Shown: in pieces, positions 1-9,199 of the stretch
Layout of the letters: the number at the start of each line of letters is the position of its first letter
Numbering within the stretch: the stretch's first letter is position 1
Origin: an uncultured Gammaproteobacteria bacterium
Lineage (GTDB): Bacteria; Pseudomonadota; Gammaproteobacteria; Enterobacterales; Psychrobiaceae
Direction of reading: 5' to 3'
Assembly (NCBI GenBank): GCA_937139475.1
Contig: CAKZQF010000163.1
Location: forward strand, 1 to 37,330
Length of the DNA: 37,330 nucleotides
Notes under the pieces: model-generated
Databases searched by the model: none
Told to the model about the DNA's origin: nothing
The model's input: only the letters and a program-made list of their open reading frames with translations
Translations under genes and position numbers: made by a program

Positions 1-70
1 AAAATCACCCACATTATTTTTGCTGTTTTATCCATCTATCCAAGCCTTTAGCGATTGAGACACCCACTAG

Positions 71-84
71 CTAGTGTACACTAG
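71..84. promoter_or_regulatory. Perfect 14-bp palindrome upstream of ampD
   Basis: CTAGTGTACACTAG is self-complementary and ends 19 bases before the ampD start. It overlaps a second palindrome, ACTAGCTAGT, at 66-75. It could be an operator or part of a promoter region, but I do not recognise it as the site of a named regulator. Confidence 0.3.
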
Positions 85-103
85 TGGATAAACAAATTAA
101 CCC

Positions 104-670
104 ATGCTTGAAGGTAATAAGTTGTCGCAACCTCATAAACAAGGGTGGCTTGCTCATACTCGTCACTGCCATTCTCCGCACTTTAACCAGCGCCCAATCG
201 GTTGTGATGTGTCGCTGCTGGTCATTCACAATATTAGCTTGCCGCCTGGAGTGTTTGGTGGCCCGTTTATTGATGATCTATTTAGTGGCTGCCTAGATTG
301 CAGTTACGACCCTTTCTTTAATCAGTTGCAAGGCTTGGAAGTCTCAGCGCACTTTATGATTAATCGCCAAGGCGTTGTGACCCAATATGTATCCACCGAA
401 GAAAGGGCATGGCATGCTGGCCTTTCAAGTTTTGACGGGCGTGAAAACTGTAATGACTTTTCAATTGGTATTGAATTAGAGGGAACGGATACAGCGTCTT
501 ATGCCGATGAGCAATATGCAGCGCTTATTACGTTAACTAAATCGCTGCGCCAGCAATACCCTTTAATTACGAAAGAGCGAATCACGGGACATAGTGATAT
601 TGCACCGGGACGTAAGACAGATCCTGGGGTAGCATTTGATTGGCCGCGATTTTTGGGCGCACTGAACTAG
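104..670 (+). CDS. ampD: 1,6-anhydro-N-acetylmuramyl-L-alanine amidase AmpD
   Basis: This cytoplasmic zinc amidase removes the stem peptide from 1,6-anhydroMurNAc-peptides during cell-wall recycling; in many gammaproteobacteria its loss induces AmpC beta-lactamase. The protein has 188 residues, close to the roughly 183-187 usual for AmpD. The Amidase_2 fold fills it. The expected zinc ligands are visible as H42 (in VIHN), H163 (in GHSDIAPGRK) and D173, with K171 as the conserved catalytic-region lysine. There is no signal peptide, which separates it from periplasmic AmiD-type enzymes. The start at 104 has no strong Shine-Dalgarno sequence and leaves a short N-terminal extension before the conserved GW motif, so the exact start is less sure than the identity. 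ampE follows after 53 bases. Confidence 0.95.
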   Translation: MLEGNKLSQPHKQGWLAHTRHCHSPHFNQRPIGCDVSLLVIHNISLPPGVFGGPFIDDLFSGCLDCSYDPFFNQLQGLEVSAHFMINRQGVVTQYVSTEERAWHAGLSSFDGRENCNDFSIGIELEGTDTASYADEQYAALITLTKSLRQQYPLITKERITGHSDIAPGRKTDPGVAFDWPRFLGALN

Positions 671-723
671 CAGTCATGATAGACTCATTATTATTTTTAA
701 AACTATTAACTTAGAGAGAGCCA

Positions 724-1581
724 ATGGCACTTTTAACATTGCTTTTAGCGTTGCTTATTGAGCGAACCAGTGAGCTGGGTGAAAAATGGCAGATTTATTA
801 TTGGATTGAATTGCTACATAAAAAAGTGGCTTCTTTTCTGGAGCAAACCAGTGCAAGCTTTTTTATTGTGATGGCTTTTTTGCCAGCGCTGTTAACTTAC
901 CTCAGTTTGTCAATCGTTAAAGGGGTGCTATTTGGGCTGCTTAGCGTCATTTTGTGGGTTTGTTTTATTCTATTGTGCATTTCCTGTGTTCGATACCGTG
1001 CGCTTTATAAAAAATATCTGCTCTCGATATGCCATAAGGATCCGCAAGCAAGCTACCATATTGCAGAGAAATTGCTTGATGTGGACTCGTTAAAGGTTAA
1101 TGATGAACCGATGTTGGCAACGCGCGTGGGGCGCCAATTAACGTGGATTAATTACCGTTTTTATTGCGCTATTGTGCTAATGGTTATTATCGGCGGGCCT
1201 GTTGCTGCTGTCTTTTATGCGACATTAAGAACTCTGGATATCATGATGTTCAGGCAGGATGTTCTACCAATTAACGCCATTCGAAAGACGCTGTTTATCA
1301 TTGATTGGTTGCCAGTTCGAATTGTTGGCTTTGCCTATGTTTTAGTCGGTAATTTTGCTCATGCTGTTCCTGTATGGATTAGTCTCTGCTCAAACTTAAA
1401 GTTAGCAACTTATGATGTCGTAAGTAAAGTGGCGATGGCGGCAGAGCAAATGTCAGAGCCAACTGAACAAGATGAAGTGTGCATCAGCCTGACCTGTCGC
1501 CTAGTGCAATTGGCAAAAAGAACACTTGGTTTATTAGTCGCGCTTGTTTCGTTATTAACCATTTTTGGCATACTGATGTAA
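724..1581 (+). CDS. ampE: AmpE, inner-membrane protein of the ampDE locus
   Basis: This is a polytopic membrane protein of 285 residues, the usual AmpE length. The N-terminus (LLALLIERTSELGEKW) matches the family opening, in which a hydrophobic stretch leads into an ER...LGE motif. Further hydrophobic segments lie at about 46-65, 66-87, 150-170, 195-215 and 265-283. AmpE is usually encoded directly after ampD and is thought to act as a sensory or accessory protein in beta-lactamase regulation; its biochemical role is not well settled. The start has a purine-rich GAGAGAG leader. A hairpin with a short T tract follows the stop codon, so ampDE looks like a complete transcription unit separate from pdhR. 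Confidence 0.92.
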   Translation: MALLTLLLALLIERTSELGEKWQIYYWIELLHKKVASFLEQTSASFFIVMAFLPALLTYLSLSIVKGVLFGLLSVILWVCFILLCISCVRYRALYKKYLLSICHKDPQASYHIAEKLLDVDSLKVNDEPMLATRVGRQLTWINYRFYCAIVLMVIIGGPVAAVFYATLRTLDIMMFRQDVLPINAIRKTLFIIDWLPVRIVGFAYVLVGNFAHAVPVWISLCSNLKLATYDVVSKVAMAAEQMSEPTEQDEVCISLTCRLVQLAKRTLGLLVALVSLLTIFGILM

Positions 1582-1596
1582 ACCTAAGATTATGAG

Positions 1597-1630
1597 CACC
1601 TGTTTAAATATCATTTTTAAACGGGTGTTT
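1597..1630 (+). terminator. Rho-independent-type terminator after ampE
   Basis: The arms CACCTGTTTAAA (1597-1608) and TTTAAACGGGTG (1616-1627) pair over 12 positions with one G-U pair, leave a 7-base loop, and run into TTT. The short T tract makes it a modest terminator. Confidence 0.55.
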
Positions 1631-1720
1631 AATGGTCTTACCAATTAGTAATCCTTGTTCTTCATCTCGTTCAAAATTTATTCTCTATTTTTATTCCCCA
1701 CGTTAAATCAAGTTACTCTG

Positions 1721-1750
1721 TGCTTTTGGTCCGATACGGTTACCAAAGCA
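1721..1750. repeat. Imperfect inverted repeat upstream of pdhR
   Basis: TGCTTTTGGT (1721-1730) and ACCAAAGCA (1742-1750) are inverted copies apart from one extra T. They lie in the 296-base ampE-pdhR gap, about 100 bases before the PdhR box. The GGT/ACC core resembles spread PdhR half-sites, but the spacing is wrong for that regulator. It may be an operator or a transcript hairpin. Confidence 0.3.
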
Positions 1751-1843
1751 CAATATTGAGCTCATTTATTGATCTCGCTTTTGCTATGGGACTTAAGCAG
1801 TAGACAAATTCGTTCAAATTTGATAAATTCCCCTTTGTTGGTT

Positions 1844-1860
1844 AATTGGTAATACCAATT
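1844..1860. promoter_or_regulatory. PdhR operator
   Basis: AATTGGTAATACCAATT is a perfect 7-3-7 dyad and matches the PdhR box known from Escherichia coli (ATTGGTNNNACCAAT). It ends 17 bases before the pdhR start, where bound PdhR would block the promoter or leader. Autorepression of the pdhR-aceEF operon, relieved by pyruvate, is the established role; its operation here is inferred from the match. Confidence 0.85.
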
Positions 1861-1877
1861 AAGAAAAGAGGGAAATA

Positions 1878-2645
1878 ATGACCTATCGTAAAATCAGGCA
1901 GCCAAAACTATCCGATGCGATTGTTGATGCGCTTGAAACCATGATCTTGGAAGGAACACTGCGTCCTAGTGAAAAGCTGCCGTCTGAGCGAGATCTCGCC
2001 AAACAGTTTGAAGTGTCACGTCCATCGATCAGAGAAGCGATTCAGGCGTTAGAAGCGAAGGGATTGTTAACACGCAGACAAGGTGGTGGCACCTATGTAC
2101 AAGATCAGCTATGGCAAAGCCTGAGCGATCCTGTGTTAGAGCTCATCGCCAACGATCCTGAGAGCCAATATGATTTGCTCGAATTTCGTCATGCGACGGA
2201 AGGAATGCTAGCTTTTTATGCGGCTATCCGTGGTACAAATACAGATTTCGAGCGTATTCGTCAATGTCAGTTAGTGATTGCCAGCGCGCAACAGGCAAAC
2301 AACATTGATGAAGAAGCTGACGCAATTGTTGAGCTATATAAGGTAATTGCAGAAGCTTCACATAATGTAGCAATGCTGCATTTGGTGCTGAGCATGAGTG
2401 AGTTATTACGCCAAAATATCGCGCAAAACCTCGAATTACTTTACCGCCACGATCAGGCGGTTGAAAGTAGCAATAAACACCGAAGTGCACTAATTGACGC
2501 GATAGTATCGCGCGATTCAGAGCAAGCAAGAAATGCGTCAAACGCACACTTGGCTTACATCGAAGATGTACTGCTGTCAGTGCGCCAAGAAGATTCGCGA
2601 GTGCAACGGTCATTGCGAAGAATACAAAACAACGATCCTGCTTAA
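1878..2645 (+). CDS. pdhR: Pyruvate dehydrogenase complex repressor PdhR (GntR/FadR family)
   Basis: PdhR is a pyruvate-responsive repressor of the pyruvate dehydrogenase operon. The 255-residue protein has an N-terminal GntR winged helix (about residues 5-75; the recognition region includes LPSERDLAKQFEVSRPSIRE followed by GLLTRRQGGGTYV). An FCD effector domain follows (about 95-230). Length and sequence match E. coli PdhR (254 residues). The strong leader AAGAAAAGAGGG lies just before the ATG, directly downstream of a perfect PdhR box. aceE begins 75 bases after the stop with no terminator between, so pdhR, aceE and aceF are probably one transcript under autoregulation. Confidence 0.95.
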   Translation: MTYRKIRQPKLSDAIVDALETMILEGTLRPSEKLPSERDLAKQFEVSRPSIREAIQALEAKGLLTRRQGGGTYVQDQLWQSLSDPVLELIANDPESQYDLLEFRHATEGMLAFYAAIRGTNTDFERIRQCQLVIASAQQANNIDEEADAIVELYKVIAEASHNVAMLHLVLSMSELLRQNIAQNLELLYRHDQAVESSNKHRSALIDAIVSRDSEQARNASNAHLAYIEDVLLSVRQEDSRVQRSLRRIQNNDPA

Positions 2646-2720
2646 TTGCGGGATTTATAATAATTAAGATGCGGCTAACAACAACCTAGTCGTATGGCTG
2701 AAAATATAAGGATAAAGACA

Positions 2721-5396
2721 ATGTCACACATCAACTTTACCGATGTCGATCCTCAAGAAACACAAGAGTGGATTGACTCTCTTGAGGCAGTACTGCAAGA
2801 AGAAGGTCCTGAGCGTGCTCATTATTTGCTTGAGCAGTTAATCGATAAAGCACGTCGTAATGGGGCACATTTACCGTATAAAGCTGAAACAGCTTACGTA
2901 AATACTATTCCAGTAGGCCAAGAGCCACATATGCCTGGCGACCAACAAATTGAACGTAACATTCGTTCGATGATTCGTTGGAACGCACAAGCGATGGTAC
3001 TACGTGCTTCAAAGAAAGATTTAGAGCTTGGTGGCCACATCTCAAGTTTTGCGTCTTCTGCGACATTGTATGATGTTGGCTTTAACCATTTCTTTAAAGC
3101 ACCAAATGACAAAGATGGCGGCGATTTAGTTTATTTCCAAGGTCATATCTCTCCTGGTATCTACGCACGTTCATTCTTAGAAGGCCGCTTTAGCGAAGAG
3201 CAAATGGATAACTTCCGTCAAGAAGCTAACCCAGAAGTTGATGGACTTTCGTCATACCCGCACCCTAAATTAATGCCTGATTACTGGCAGTTCCCTACAG
3301 TATCTATGGGTCTTGGCCCAATTCAAGCGATTTACCAGGCGCGTTTCCTTAAATACCTAACTGACCGTGGCATCAAAGATTGTTCTGGCCAAACGGTATA
3401 TTGTTTCATGGGTGATGGTGAGTGTGATGAGCCAGAATCACTAGGTGCTATCAGCCTTGCTGCTCGTGAAGGTCTAGACAACCTATGTTTTGTCATTAAC
3501 TGTAACTTACAGCGTCTTGATGGTCCTGTACGTGGTAACGGCAAAATTATCCAAGAACTTGAAGGCGAATTCCGCGGCGCAGGCTGGGAAGTGATTAAAG
3601 TTGTTTGGGGTCGTTACTGGGATGCACTACTTGCCCGTGACACCAGTGGCAAGTTATTACAGTTAATGGAAGAAACCGTTGATGGTGAATACCAAAACTG
3701 TAAGCAAAAAGGCGGCGCTTACACGCGTGAGCACTTCTTTAACAAGTACCCAGAAACCGCTGAAATGGTTGCCAACATGAGTGATGACGACATTTGGCGT
3801 CTAAACCGTGGTGGTCATGATCCAGTTAAAGTTTACGCAGCTTATGCTAAAGCCAAAGCGACTAAAGGTCGTCCTACAGTCATTCTAGCTAAAACCGTTA
3901 AAGGTTACGGTATGGGTGATTCAGCTGAAGGCAAGAACATTGCTCACGGCGTGAAGAAAATGGACCTTGAGGTGCTTAAGCAGTTCCGTGATCGTTTCAA
4001 CATTCCTGTATCTGATGAAGATTTACCAAATCTTCCATACTACCGTCCAAGCGAAGACAGCCCTGAAATGAAATACATGAAGGCACGTCGTGATGAGCTT
4101 GGCGGTGTAATGCCTAAGCGTCTGCCTAAGTTTAGCGGTAACTTAAATGTGCCTAGCTTGAACATTTTTGATGCTATCACTAAAGGCAGTGGCGAGCGTG
4201 AAATTTCAACAACCATGGTTATGGTTCGTTTGATGACTGCACTTGTTAAAGACCGTGAAATTGGTAAGCGTGTTGTGCCAATCGTTCCTGATGAAGCCCG
4301 TACTTTTGGTATGGAAGGAATGTTCCGTCAAATCGGTATTTACGCACATGAAGGCCAAAAATACGTTCCTCAAGATCGTGACCAAGTGGCTTACTACCGT
4401 GAAGACCAATCTGGTCAGGTACTACAAGAAGGTATTAATGAGCTAGGCGCTATGGGTTCTTGGGTTTCGGCTGCAACGTCATACTCAGTGAACGATTGTC
4501 CAATGATCCCATTCTACATCTACTACTCAATGTTTGGTTTCCAACGTATTGGTGACATGGCATGGGCAGCGGGTGATATGCAAGCACGTGGTTTCATGGT
4601 TGGTGGTACGTCAGGTCGTACAACACTAAACGGTGAAGGCCTACAGCATCAAGATGGTCACAGCCACATTCAAGCGGGCACTATTCCTAACTGTATCTCT
4701 TACGATCCAACTTACGGTTATGAGCTAGCGGTTATCGTTCAAAACGGTATTGAGCGTATGTACGGTGAAGCACAAGAAAATGTCTTCTACTACCTAACAA
4801 CGCTAAATGAAAACTACAAGCAACCAGCAATGCCTGAAGGCGTTACTGAAGGCATTATCAACGGTATTTACAAATTTGATACTGTTGGCGCAGGTGCAAA
4901 CACAGTTAAGTTACTTGGTTGTGGTTCTATCTTTGAACAAGTACGTCAAGCAGCAGATATTCTAGCGAGTGATTACGATGTAACGGCTGAACTATACAGC
5001 GTAACTTCATTCAATGAGCTAGGCCGTGATGGTCAAGCGGTTGAGCGTGAAAACATGCTAAACCCAACGGCTGCGCCTAAAGTGCCTTATATCACTAAAG
5101 TACTTGGTGAGAACGAAGATAACATCGTCATCGCTTCAACGGATCATATGAAGTCATTTGCTGAGCAAGTACGTGCTTACATCCCTGGCAGCTACAAAGT
5201 ACTGGGTACTGATGGCTTTGGCCGCAGTGATAGCCGTGAAAACTTACGTTCACACTTTGAAGTTGATACTGCGCACGTTGTTGTTGCGACTCTGTCTGAG
5301 TTGGTTAAACGTGGCAAAGTTGAGCAATCTGTATTGCTATCAGCGATGGAACGTTTTGGCATTAACGGTGACAAAATCAACCCACTATACGCATAA
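2721..5396 (+). CDS. aceE: Pyruvate dehydrogenase E1 component, homodimeric type
   Basis: This thiamine diphosphate enzyme decarboxylates pyruvate and transfers the acetyl group to the lipoyl arms of E2. The chosen ATG at 2721 follows an AAGGATAAAGACA leader and gives an 891-residue protein starting [14 protein letters not shown], aligning with the start of E. coli AceE (887 residues). An in-frame ATG at 2694 would add nine residues with no family counterpart. The ThDP-binding signature runs from [10 protein letters not shown] to [10 protein letters not shown]. The active-site loop [18 protein letters not shown] and the C-terminal [14 protein letters not shown] are intact. aceF starts 11 bases after the stop. 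Codon use is biased and regular, as expected for a highly expressed gene. Confidence 0.97.
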   Translation: MSHINFTDVDPQETQEWIDSLEAVLQEEGPERAHYLLEQLIDKARRNGAHLPYKAETAYVNTIPVGQEPHMPGDQQIERNIRSMIRWNAQAMVLRASKKDLELGGHISSFASSATLYDVGFNHFFKAPNDKDGGDLVYFQGHISPGIYARSFLEGRFSEEQMDNFRQEANPEVDGLSSYPHPKLMPDYWQFPTVSMGLGPIQAIYQARFLKYLTDRGIKDCSGQTVYCFMGDGECDEPESLGAISLAAREGLDNLCFVINCNLQRLDGPVRGNGKIIQELEGEFRGAGWEVIKVVWGRYWDALLARDTSGKLLQLMEETVDGEYQNCKQKGGAYTREHFFNKYPETAEMVANMSDDDIWRLNRGGHDPVKVYAAYAKAKATKGRPTVILAKTVKGYGMGDSAEGKNIAHGVKKMDLEVLKQFRDRFNIPVSDEDLPNLPYYRPSEDSPEMKYMKARRDELGGVMPKRLPKFSGNLNVPSLNIFDAITKGSGEREISTTMVMVRLMTALVKDREIGKRVVPIVPDEARTFGMEGMFRQIGIYAHEGQKYVPQDRDQVAYYREDQSGQVLQEGINELGAMGSWVSAATSYSVNDCPMIPFYIYYSMFGFQRIGDMAWAAGDMQARGFMVGGTSGRTTLNGEGLQHQDGHSHIQAGTIPNCISYDPTYGYELAVIVQNGIERMYGEAQENVFYYLTTLNENYKQPAMPEGVTEGIINGIYKFDTVGAGANTVKLLGCGSIFEQVRQAADILASDYDVTAELYSVTSFNELGRDGQAVERENMLNPTAAPKVPYITKVLGENEDNIVIASTDHMKSFAEQVRAYIPGSYKVLGTDGFGRSDSRENLRSHFEVDTAHVVVATLSELVKRGKVEQSVLLSAMERFGINGDKINPLYA

Positions 5397-5407
5397 GGAA
5401 AAAAACT

Positions 5408-7381
5408 ATGTCTGACTTACAAGATATCTTAGTCCCTGATGTGGGTGGCGAAGAAGTAGAAATTATTGAAATCTGTGTTGCCGTTGGTGATGCAGTGGAA
5501 GAAGAAGCAGCAATTGTTACCGTTGAATCTGACAAAGCGTCAATGGACATTCCTGTGCCATTTTCGGGCACTATCACTGAACTAAGTGTTAGTGTTGGCG
5601 ATAAAGTATCTGAAGGTTCACGCCTTGGTGCCATGACTGTTGCTGGCGCTGCGCCAGTTGAGTCTGCACCAGCTGCTGCACCAGTTGCTGCACCAGTGGA
5701 AGCTGCTCCTGTTGCAGCCCCAGCTGCGGCTAGCAGTGTTAGTGCTGTTCAAGAAGTACACGTGCCAGATATTGGTGAAGATGGTCAAGTTGATATCATC
5801 GAAGTACTAGTGAACGTTGGTGATGTCGTTGCCGCTGAAGATGGCCTGATTACGCTTGAAACAGATAAAGCGACCATGGACGTTCCAGCACCTTTTGCTG
5901 GTACCGTAACTGAAGTAAAAGTTAGCGTTGGCGATAAAGTGGGCGAAGGTTCATTAATCGTATTAATCGAAACGGCAAGTGAAGCTGCTGTTTCTGCACC
6001 GGCTGCTGCTGTTGAAGCACCTGCTGCGCCTGTTGCAGCTGCTCCGGCTGCCGCGCCTGCGCCAGTTGCTACTGGCCCGGCACTTGAAGAAGTGGCTGTG
6101 CCAGATATCGGCGAAGATGGCGAAGTTGATGTTATCGAGGTGCTGGTTAGCGTTGGTGATACTGTTGCAGAAGAAGATGGCCTAATCACGCTTGAAACTG
6201 ACAAAGCAACCATGGACGTTCCTGCACCATTTGCTGGTGTTGTGAAAGAACTACGTATCGATGTTGGTGGCAAAGTGGCCACAGGTACAATCATCGCCGT
6301 GATTGAAACGGCCGGTGGTGTTGTTGAATCCGCTCCTGTTGCTGCACCTGCACCAGTAGCAGCGCCTGTTTCAGCGGCACCTGCTCCAACACCGCAAGCG
6401 CCTAAAGCGCCGCCTGTACCTGCGCACCCGTCACAAGGTAGCCCAGGTAAACGTACTAAAGCACACGCAACGCCGTCGGTTCGCCGACTAGCACGTGAAT
6501 TTGGTGTCGACTTATCACTTGTTACAGGTACTGGTCGTAAAGGTCGTATCTTGCGTGAGGACGTGCAAGCGTTTGTTAAACATGAACTATCTCGTCCAAA
6601 AGCGACTGCCGCAACGGCAACAACTGGCGGTAACGGATTAAGCGTTGTTACAGCCAAGCCTGTTGATTTCAGCAAATTTGGTGAAATTGAAGAGCAACCA
6701 CTATCACGCATTCAGAAAATCTCTGGTCCATTCTTGCATCGTAACTGGGTAACTATCCCACACGTGACGCACTTTGACGAAGCAGATATCACTGAACTTG
6801 AAGTGTTCCGTAAAGAGCAAAATGCATTAGCAGACAAGCAAAAGCTAGGTCTTAAGATCTCGCCACTTGTTTTCATTATGAAAGCTGCTGCAAAAGCATT
6901 GCAAGCGCACCCAACATTTAACGCGTCGTTAAGTGAAGACGGTGAAGCACTCATTCTTAAGAAATACGTTCACATCGGTATCGCGGTAGACACGCCAAAT
7001 GGCCTGGTTGTTCCAGTGGTACGTGATGTTGACAAGAAAGGCATCCACGATTTATCTCGTGAGCTTGGTGAAATCTCTAAGAAAGCACGTGATGGCAAGC
7101 TAAAAGCGGCCGACATGCAAGGTGGTTGTTTTACTATCTCTAGTCTTGGCGGCATCGGTGGTACGGCATTTACACCAATCGTTAATGCACCAGAGGTAGC
7201 TATTTTAGGTGTGTCTAAATCTGAAATGAAACCTAAATGGAATGGTAGTGAGTTTGTGCCTAAATTGATGGTGCCACTATCAACATCATACGATCATCGT
7301 GTGATTGATGGAGCAGAAGCTGCACGCTTTAGTGCAACATTAGCTGGTGTATTGTCTGACATTCGCCGCCTAGTTTTGTAA
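5408..7381 (+). CDS. aceF: Pyruvate dehydrogenase E2, dihydrolipoyl acetyltransferase with three lipoyl domains
   Basis: This is the core of the pyruvate dehydrogenase complex; it passes acetyl groups from lipoyl-lysine to CoA. The 657 residues contain three lipoyl domains with modifiable lysines at K43 (ESDKASMD), K154 and K266 (both ETDKATMD). The domains are joined by long Ala/Pro/Val linkers typical of the swinging arms. A peripheral subunit-binding domain lies at about 355-392 ([15 protein letters not shown]). The catalytic domain is at about 425-657 and includes the active-site motif DHRVIDG near the C-terminus. Domains 2 and 3 are much closer to each other than to domain 1, pointing to a later duplication. 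A strong hairpin terminator follows immediately, which separates aceF from lpdA. Confidence 0.97.
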   Translation: MSDLQDILVPDVGGEEVEIIEICVAVGDAVEEEAAIVTVESDKASMDIPVPFSGTITELSVSVGDKVSEGSRLGAMTVAGAAPVESAPAAAPVAAPVEAAPVAAPAAASSVSAVQEVHVPDIGEDGQVDIIEVLVNVGDVVAAEDGLITLETDKATMDVPAPFAGTVTEVKVSVGDKVGEGSLIVLIETASEAAVSAPAAAVEAPAAPVAAAPAAAPAPVATGPALEEVAVPDIGEDGEVDVIEVLVSVGDTVAEEDGLITLETDKATMDVPAPFAGVVKELRIDVGGKVATGTIIAVIETAGGVVESAPVAAPAPVAAPVSAAPAPTPQAPKAPPVPAHPSQGSPGKRTKAHATPSVRRLAREFGVDLSLVTGTGRKGRILREDVQAFVKHELSRPKATAATATTGGNGLSVVTAKPVDFSKFGEIEEQPLSRIQKISGPFLHRNWVTIPHVTHFDEADITELEVFRKEQNALADKQKLGLKISPLVFIMKAAAKALQAHPTFNASLSEDGEALILKKYVHIGIAVDTPNGLVVPVVRDVDKKGIHDLSRELGEISKKARDGKLKAADMQGGCFTISSLGGIGGTAFTPIVNAPEVAILGVSKSEMKPKWNGSEFVPKLMVPLSTSYDHRVIDGAEAARFSATLAGVLSDIRRLVL

Positions 7382-7390
7382 CGACTCCTT

Positions 7391-7428
7391 AACAATAAAA
7401 GCCGCATTCCAGCGGCTTTTTTATTGTT
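7391..7428. terminator. Rho-independent terminator after aceF
   Basis: The arms around GCCGC-ATTCCA-GCGGC are extended by AACAATAAAA on the left and TTTTTTATTGTT on the right, giving a long stem followed by a T run. It ends the pdhR-aceE-aceF transcript and, with A residues on the left arm, could work in both directions. Confidence 0.85.
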
Positions 7429-7542
7429 ACGAATGGATTACAAATTAACGACATAAAAAACATCGTTTGTTGGGTAATTTCGCTATACATAATAAATTTA
7501 GCTGGTTAAAATTACGCTAACAAAAAAAGAACAATCAATCGT

Positions 7543-7561
7543 CTATTACACCGTGTAATAG
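7543..7561. promoter_or_regulatory. 19-bp palindrome in the lpdA leader
   Basis: CTATTACACCGTGTAATAG has perfect 9-base arms around a single C and ends 22 bases before the lpdA ATG. It could be an operator for separate control of lpdA or a leader hairpin. It is not a PdhR box, and I do not recognise the regulator. Confidence 0.5.
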
Positions 7562-7583
7562 TGAACTCATATCGAGGGTGAAC

Positions 7584-9011
7584 ATGAGCAACGAAATTAA
7601 AACTCAAGTTGTTGTATTAGGGGCTGGTCCTGGTGGTTATTCTGCAGCATTTCGCGCGGCAGATTTAGGCCTAGACGTAGTATTAGTAGAGAAGTACTCA
7701 ACATTAGGCGGTGTTTGTCTAAATGTTGGTTGTATCCCTTCAAAAGCTCTACTTCACGTAGCAAAAGTAATTCAAGAAGCTAAGCACATCGACGCACACG
7801 GTGTTAGCTTTGGCGAGCCAACTATCGATCTAGATAAGATCCGTGGTTACAAAGAAGGCGTTGTTAACCAACTAACTGGCGGTCTTGGCGGTATGGCTAA
7901 GATGCGTAAAGTAAAAACAGTTGTTGGTACCGCTAAATTCACTAGCACCACAAGTCTTGTGGTTGAAGGTGAAGAGAACACTACAATTAACTTTGATAAC
8001 GCAATCATTGCTTGTGGTTCACGCCCAATCGAATTGCCGTTTATTCCACATAGCGATCCACGCATTTGGAACTCAACTGATGCACTTAAACTTGACGAAG
8101 TGCCTAAGAAACTTCTAATCATGGGCGGTGGTATCATCGGTCTTGAAATGGGTACGGTATACGAGTCATTAGGTAGTGAAGTCGACGTTGTTGAAATGTT
8201 TGATCAACTAATCCCAGCAGCTGATGCTGACATGGTTAAGCTCTACACTAAAGCTAACAAGAAACGCTTTAACATGATGCTATCTACCAAGGTAACAGCA
8301 GTTGAAGCAAAAGATGACGGTATCTACGTATCTGTTGAAGGCAAGAAAGCGCCAGCAGAACCAATCCGTTACGATGCTGTATTAGTTGCTATCGGCCGTA
8401 CACCAAACGGTAAAGAAATCGGTGCTGAAGGCGCTGGTATCGCAGTTGATGAGCGTGGTTTCATTAATGTTGACAAACAAATGCGCACTAACGTACCTAA
8501 CATCTTCGCTATCGGTGATGTTGTTGGTCAACCAATGCTTGCACACAAAGCGGTACATGAAGCACATGTTGCAGCTGAAGTTATTTCTGGTCAGAAACAC
8601 TTCTTCGACCCTAAAGTAATTCCTTCAATCGCTTACACTTTCCCTGAGGTTGCTTGGGTTGGTCTAACTGAGAAAGAAGCGAAAGAGCAAGGCATTAACT
8701 TTGAAGTTGCTAAGTTCCCATGGGCTGCAAGTGGCCGTGCAATCGCATCTGACGTATCAGACGGTATGACTAAGCTAATCTTTGATAAAGACACTGACCG
8801 TGTAATCGGTGGTGCATTAGTTGGTGAAAATGCTGGTGAACTACTGGGCGAAATCGGCCTGGCAATTGAAATGGGTTGTGATGCTGAAGATATCGGCCTA
8901 ACAATTCACGCTCACCCAACGCTACACGAGTCAATCGGTATGGCGGCAGAAATCTACGAAGGTTCAATCACTGACCTTCCTAACCCAAAAGCGGTTAAGA
9001 AGAAAAAGTAG
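7584..9011 (+). CDS. lpdA: Dihydrolipoyl dehydrogenase (E3)
   Basis: This FAD enzyme reoxidises dihydrolipoamide with NAD+ and serves the pyruvate and 2-oxoglutarate dehydrogenase complexes and probably the glycine cleavage system. The ATG at 7584 has GAGGG six bases upstream and gives a 475-residue protein starting MSNEIKTQVVVLGAGPGGYS, matching E. coli Lpd (474 residues). An in-frame GTG at 7578 overlaps that ribosome-binding site and is less likely. Visible are the FAD motif GAGPGG, the redox-active disulfide GGVCLNVGCIPSK, the NAD-binding GGGIIGLEMG and the catalytic HAHPTLHE near the C-terminus. It is cut off from aceF by a terminator and has about 200 bases of its own upstream region, so separate expression for use by other complexes is likely. 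Confidence 0.97.
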   Translation: MSNEIKTQVVVLGAGPGGYSAAFRAADLGLDVVLVEKYSTLGGVCLNVGCIPSKALLHVAKVIQEAKHIDAHGVSFGEPTIDLDKIRGYKEGVVNQLTGGLGGMAKMRKVKTVVGTAKFTSTTSLVVEGEENTTINFDNAIIACGSRPIELPFIPHSDPRIWNSTDALKLDEVPKKLLIMGGGIIGLEMGTVYESLGSEVDVVEMFDQLIPAADADMVKLYTKANKKRFNMMLSTKVTAVEAKDDGIYVSVEGKKAPAEPIRYDAVLVAIGRTPNGKEIGAEGAGIAVDERGFINVDKQMRTNVPNIFAIGDVVGQPMLAHKAVHEAHVAAEVISGQKHFFDPKVIPSIAYTFPEVAWVGLTEKEAKEQGINFEVAKFPWAASGRAIASDVSDGMTKLIFDKDTDRVIGGALVGENAGELLGEIGLAIEMGCDAEDIGLTIHAHPTLHESIGMAAEIYEGSITDLPNPKAVKKKK

Positions 9012-9059
9012 AACGAGAAGTAGAAGAATAAGATGTGATCATCACAGACGATCACCACT

Positions 9060-9087
9060 AAGGCAGCCAATTGGCTGCCTTTTTTTT
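9060..9087 (+). terminator. Strong Rho-independent terminator after lpdA
   Basis: AAGGCAGCC (9060-9068) pairs with GGCTGCCTT (9073-9081) around an AATT loop and is followed by a run of T residues. It is a textbook intrinsic terminator, 50 bases after the lpdA stop. Confidence 0.93.
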
Positions 9088-9199
9088 GCCCTCATTATGC
9101 TTGTATTAAATATCAGTTTGGCAGCGACATTCGCCCATTGCTAACTTTTCCGCTAAGATAATCAGCACTTACGTTCTAACTTAATGTTTCGGAAATAAA

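Noticed and set aside
1..103. A gene running in from the left edge
   Set aside because: No sustained reading frame with a recognisable product ends here; only the palindromes at 66-84 stand out.
2224..2613. A 129-codon minus-strand frame inside pdhR
   Set aside because: It is fully covered by the well-supported pdhR gene and has no recognisable motif.
2694..2720. An earlier aceE start that adds nine residues
   Set aside because: The ATG at 2721 has the better ribosome-binding site and aligns with the start of known AceE proteins.
5785..6711. A 308-codon open frame on the minus strand opposite aceF
   Set aside because: It is the antisense of the Ala/Pro-rich linkers and lipoyl domains; its low-complexity Ser/Thr/Ala make-up is a by-product of aceF codon use.
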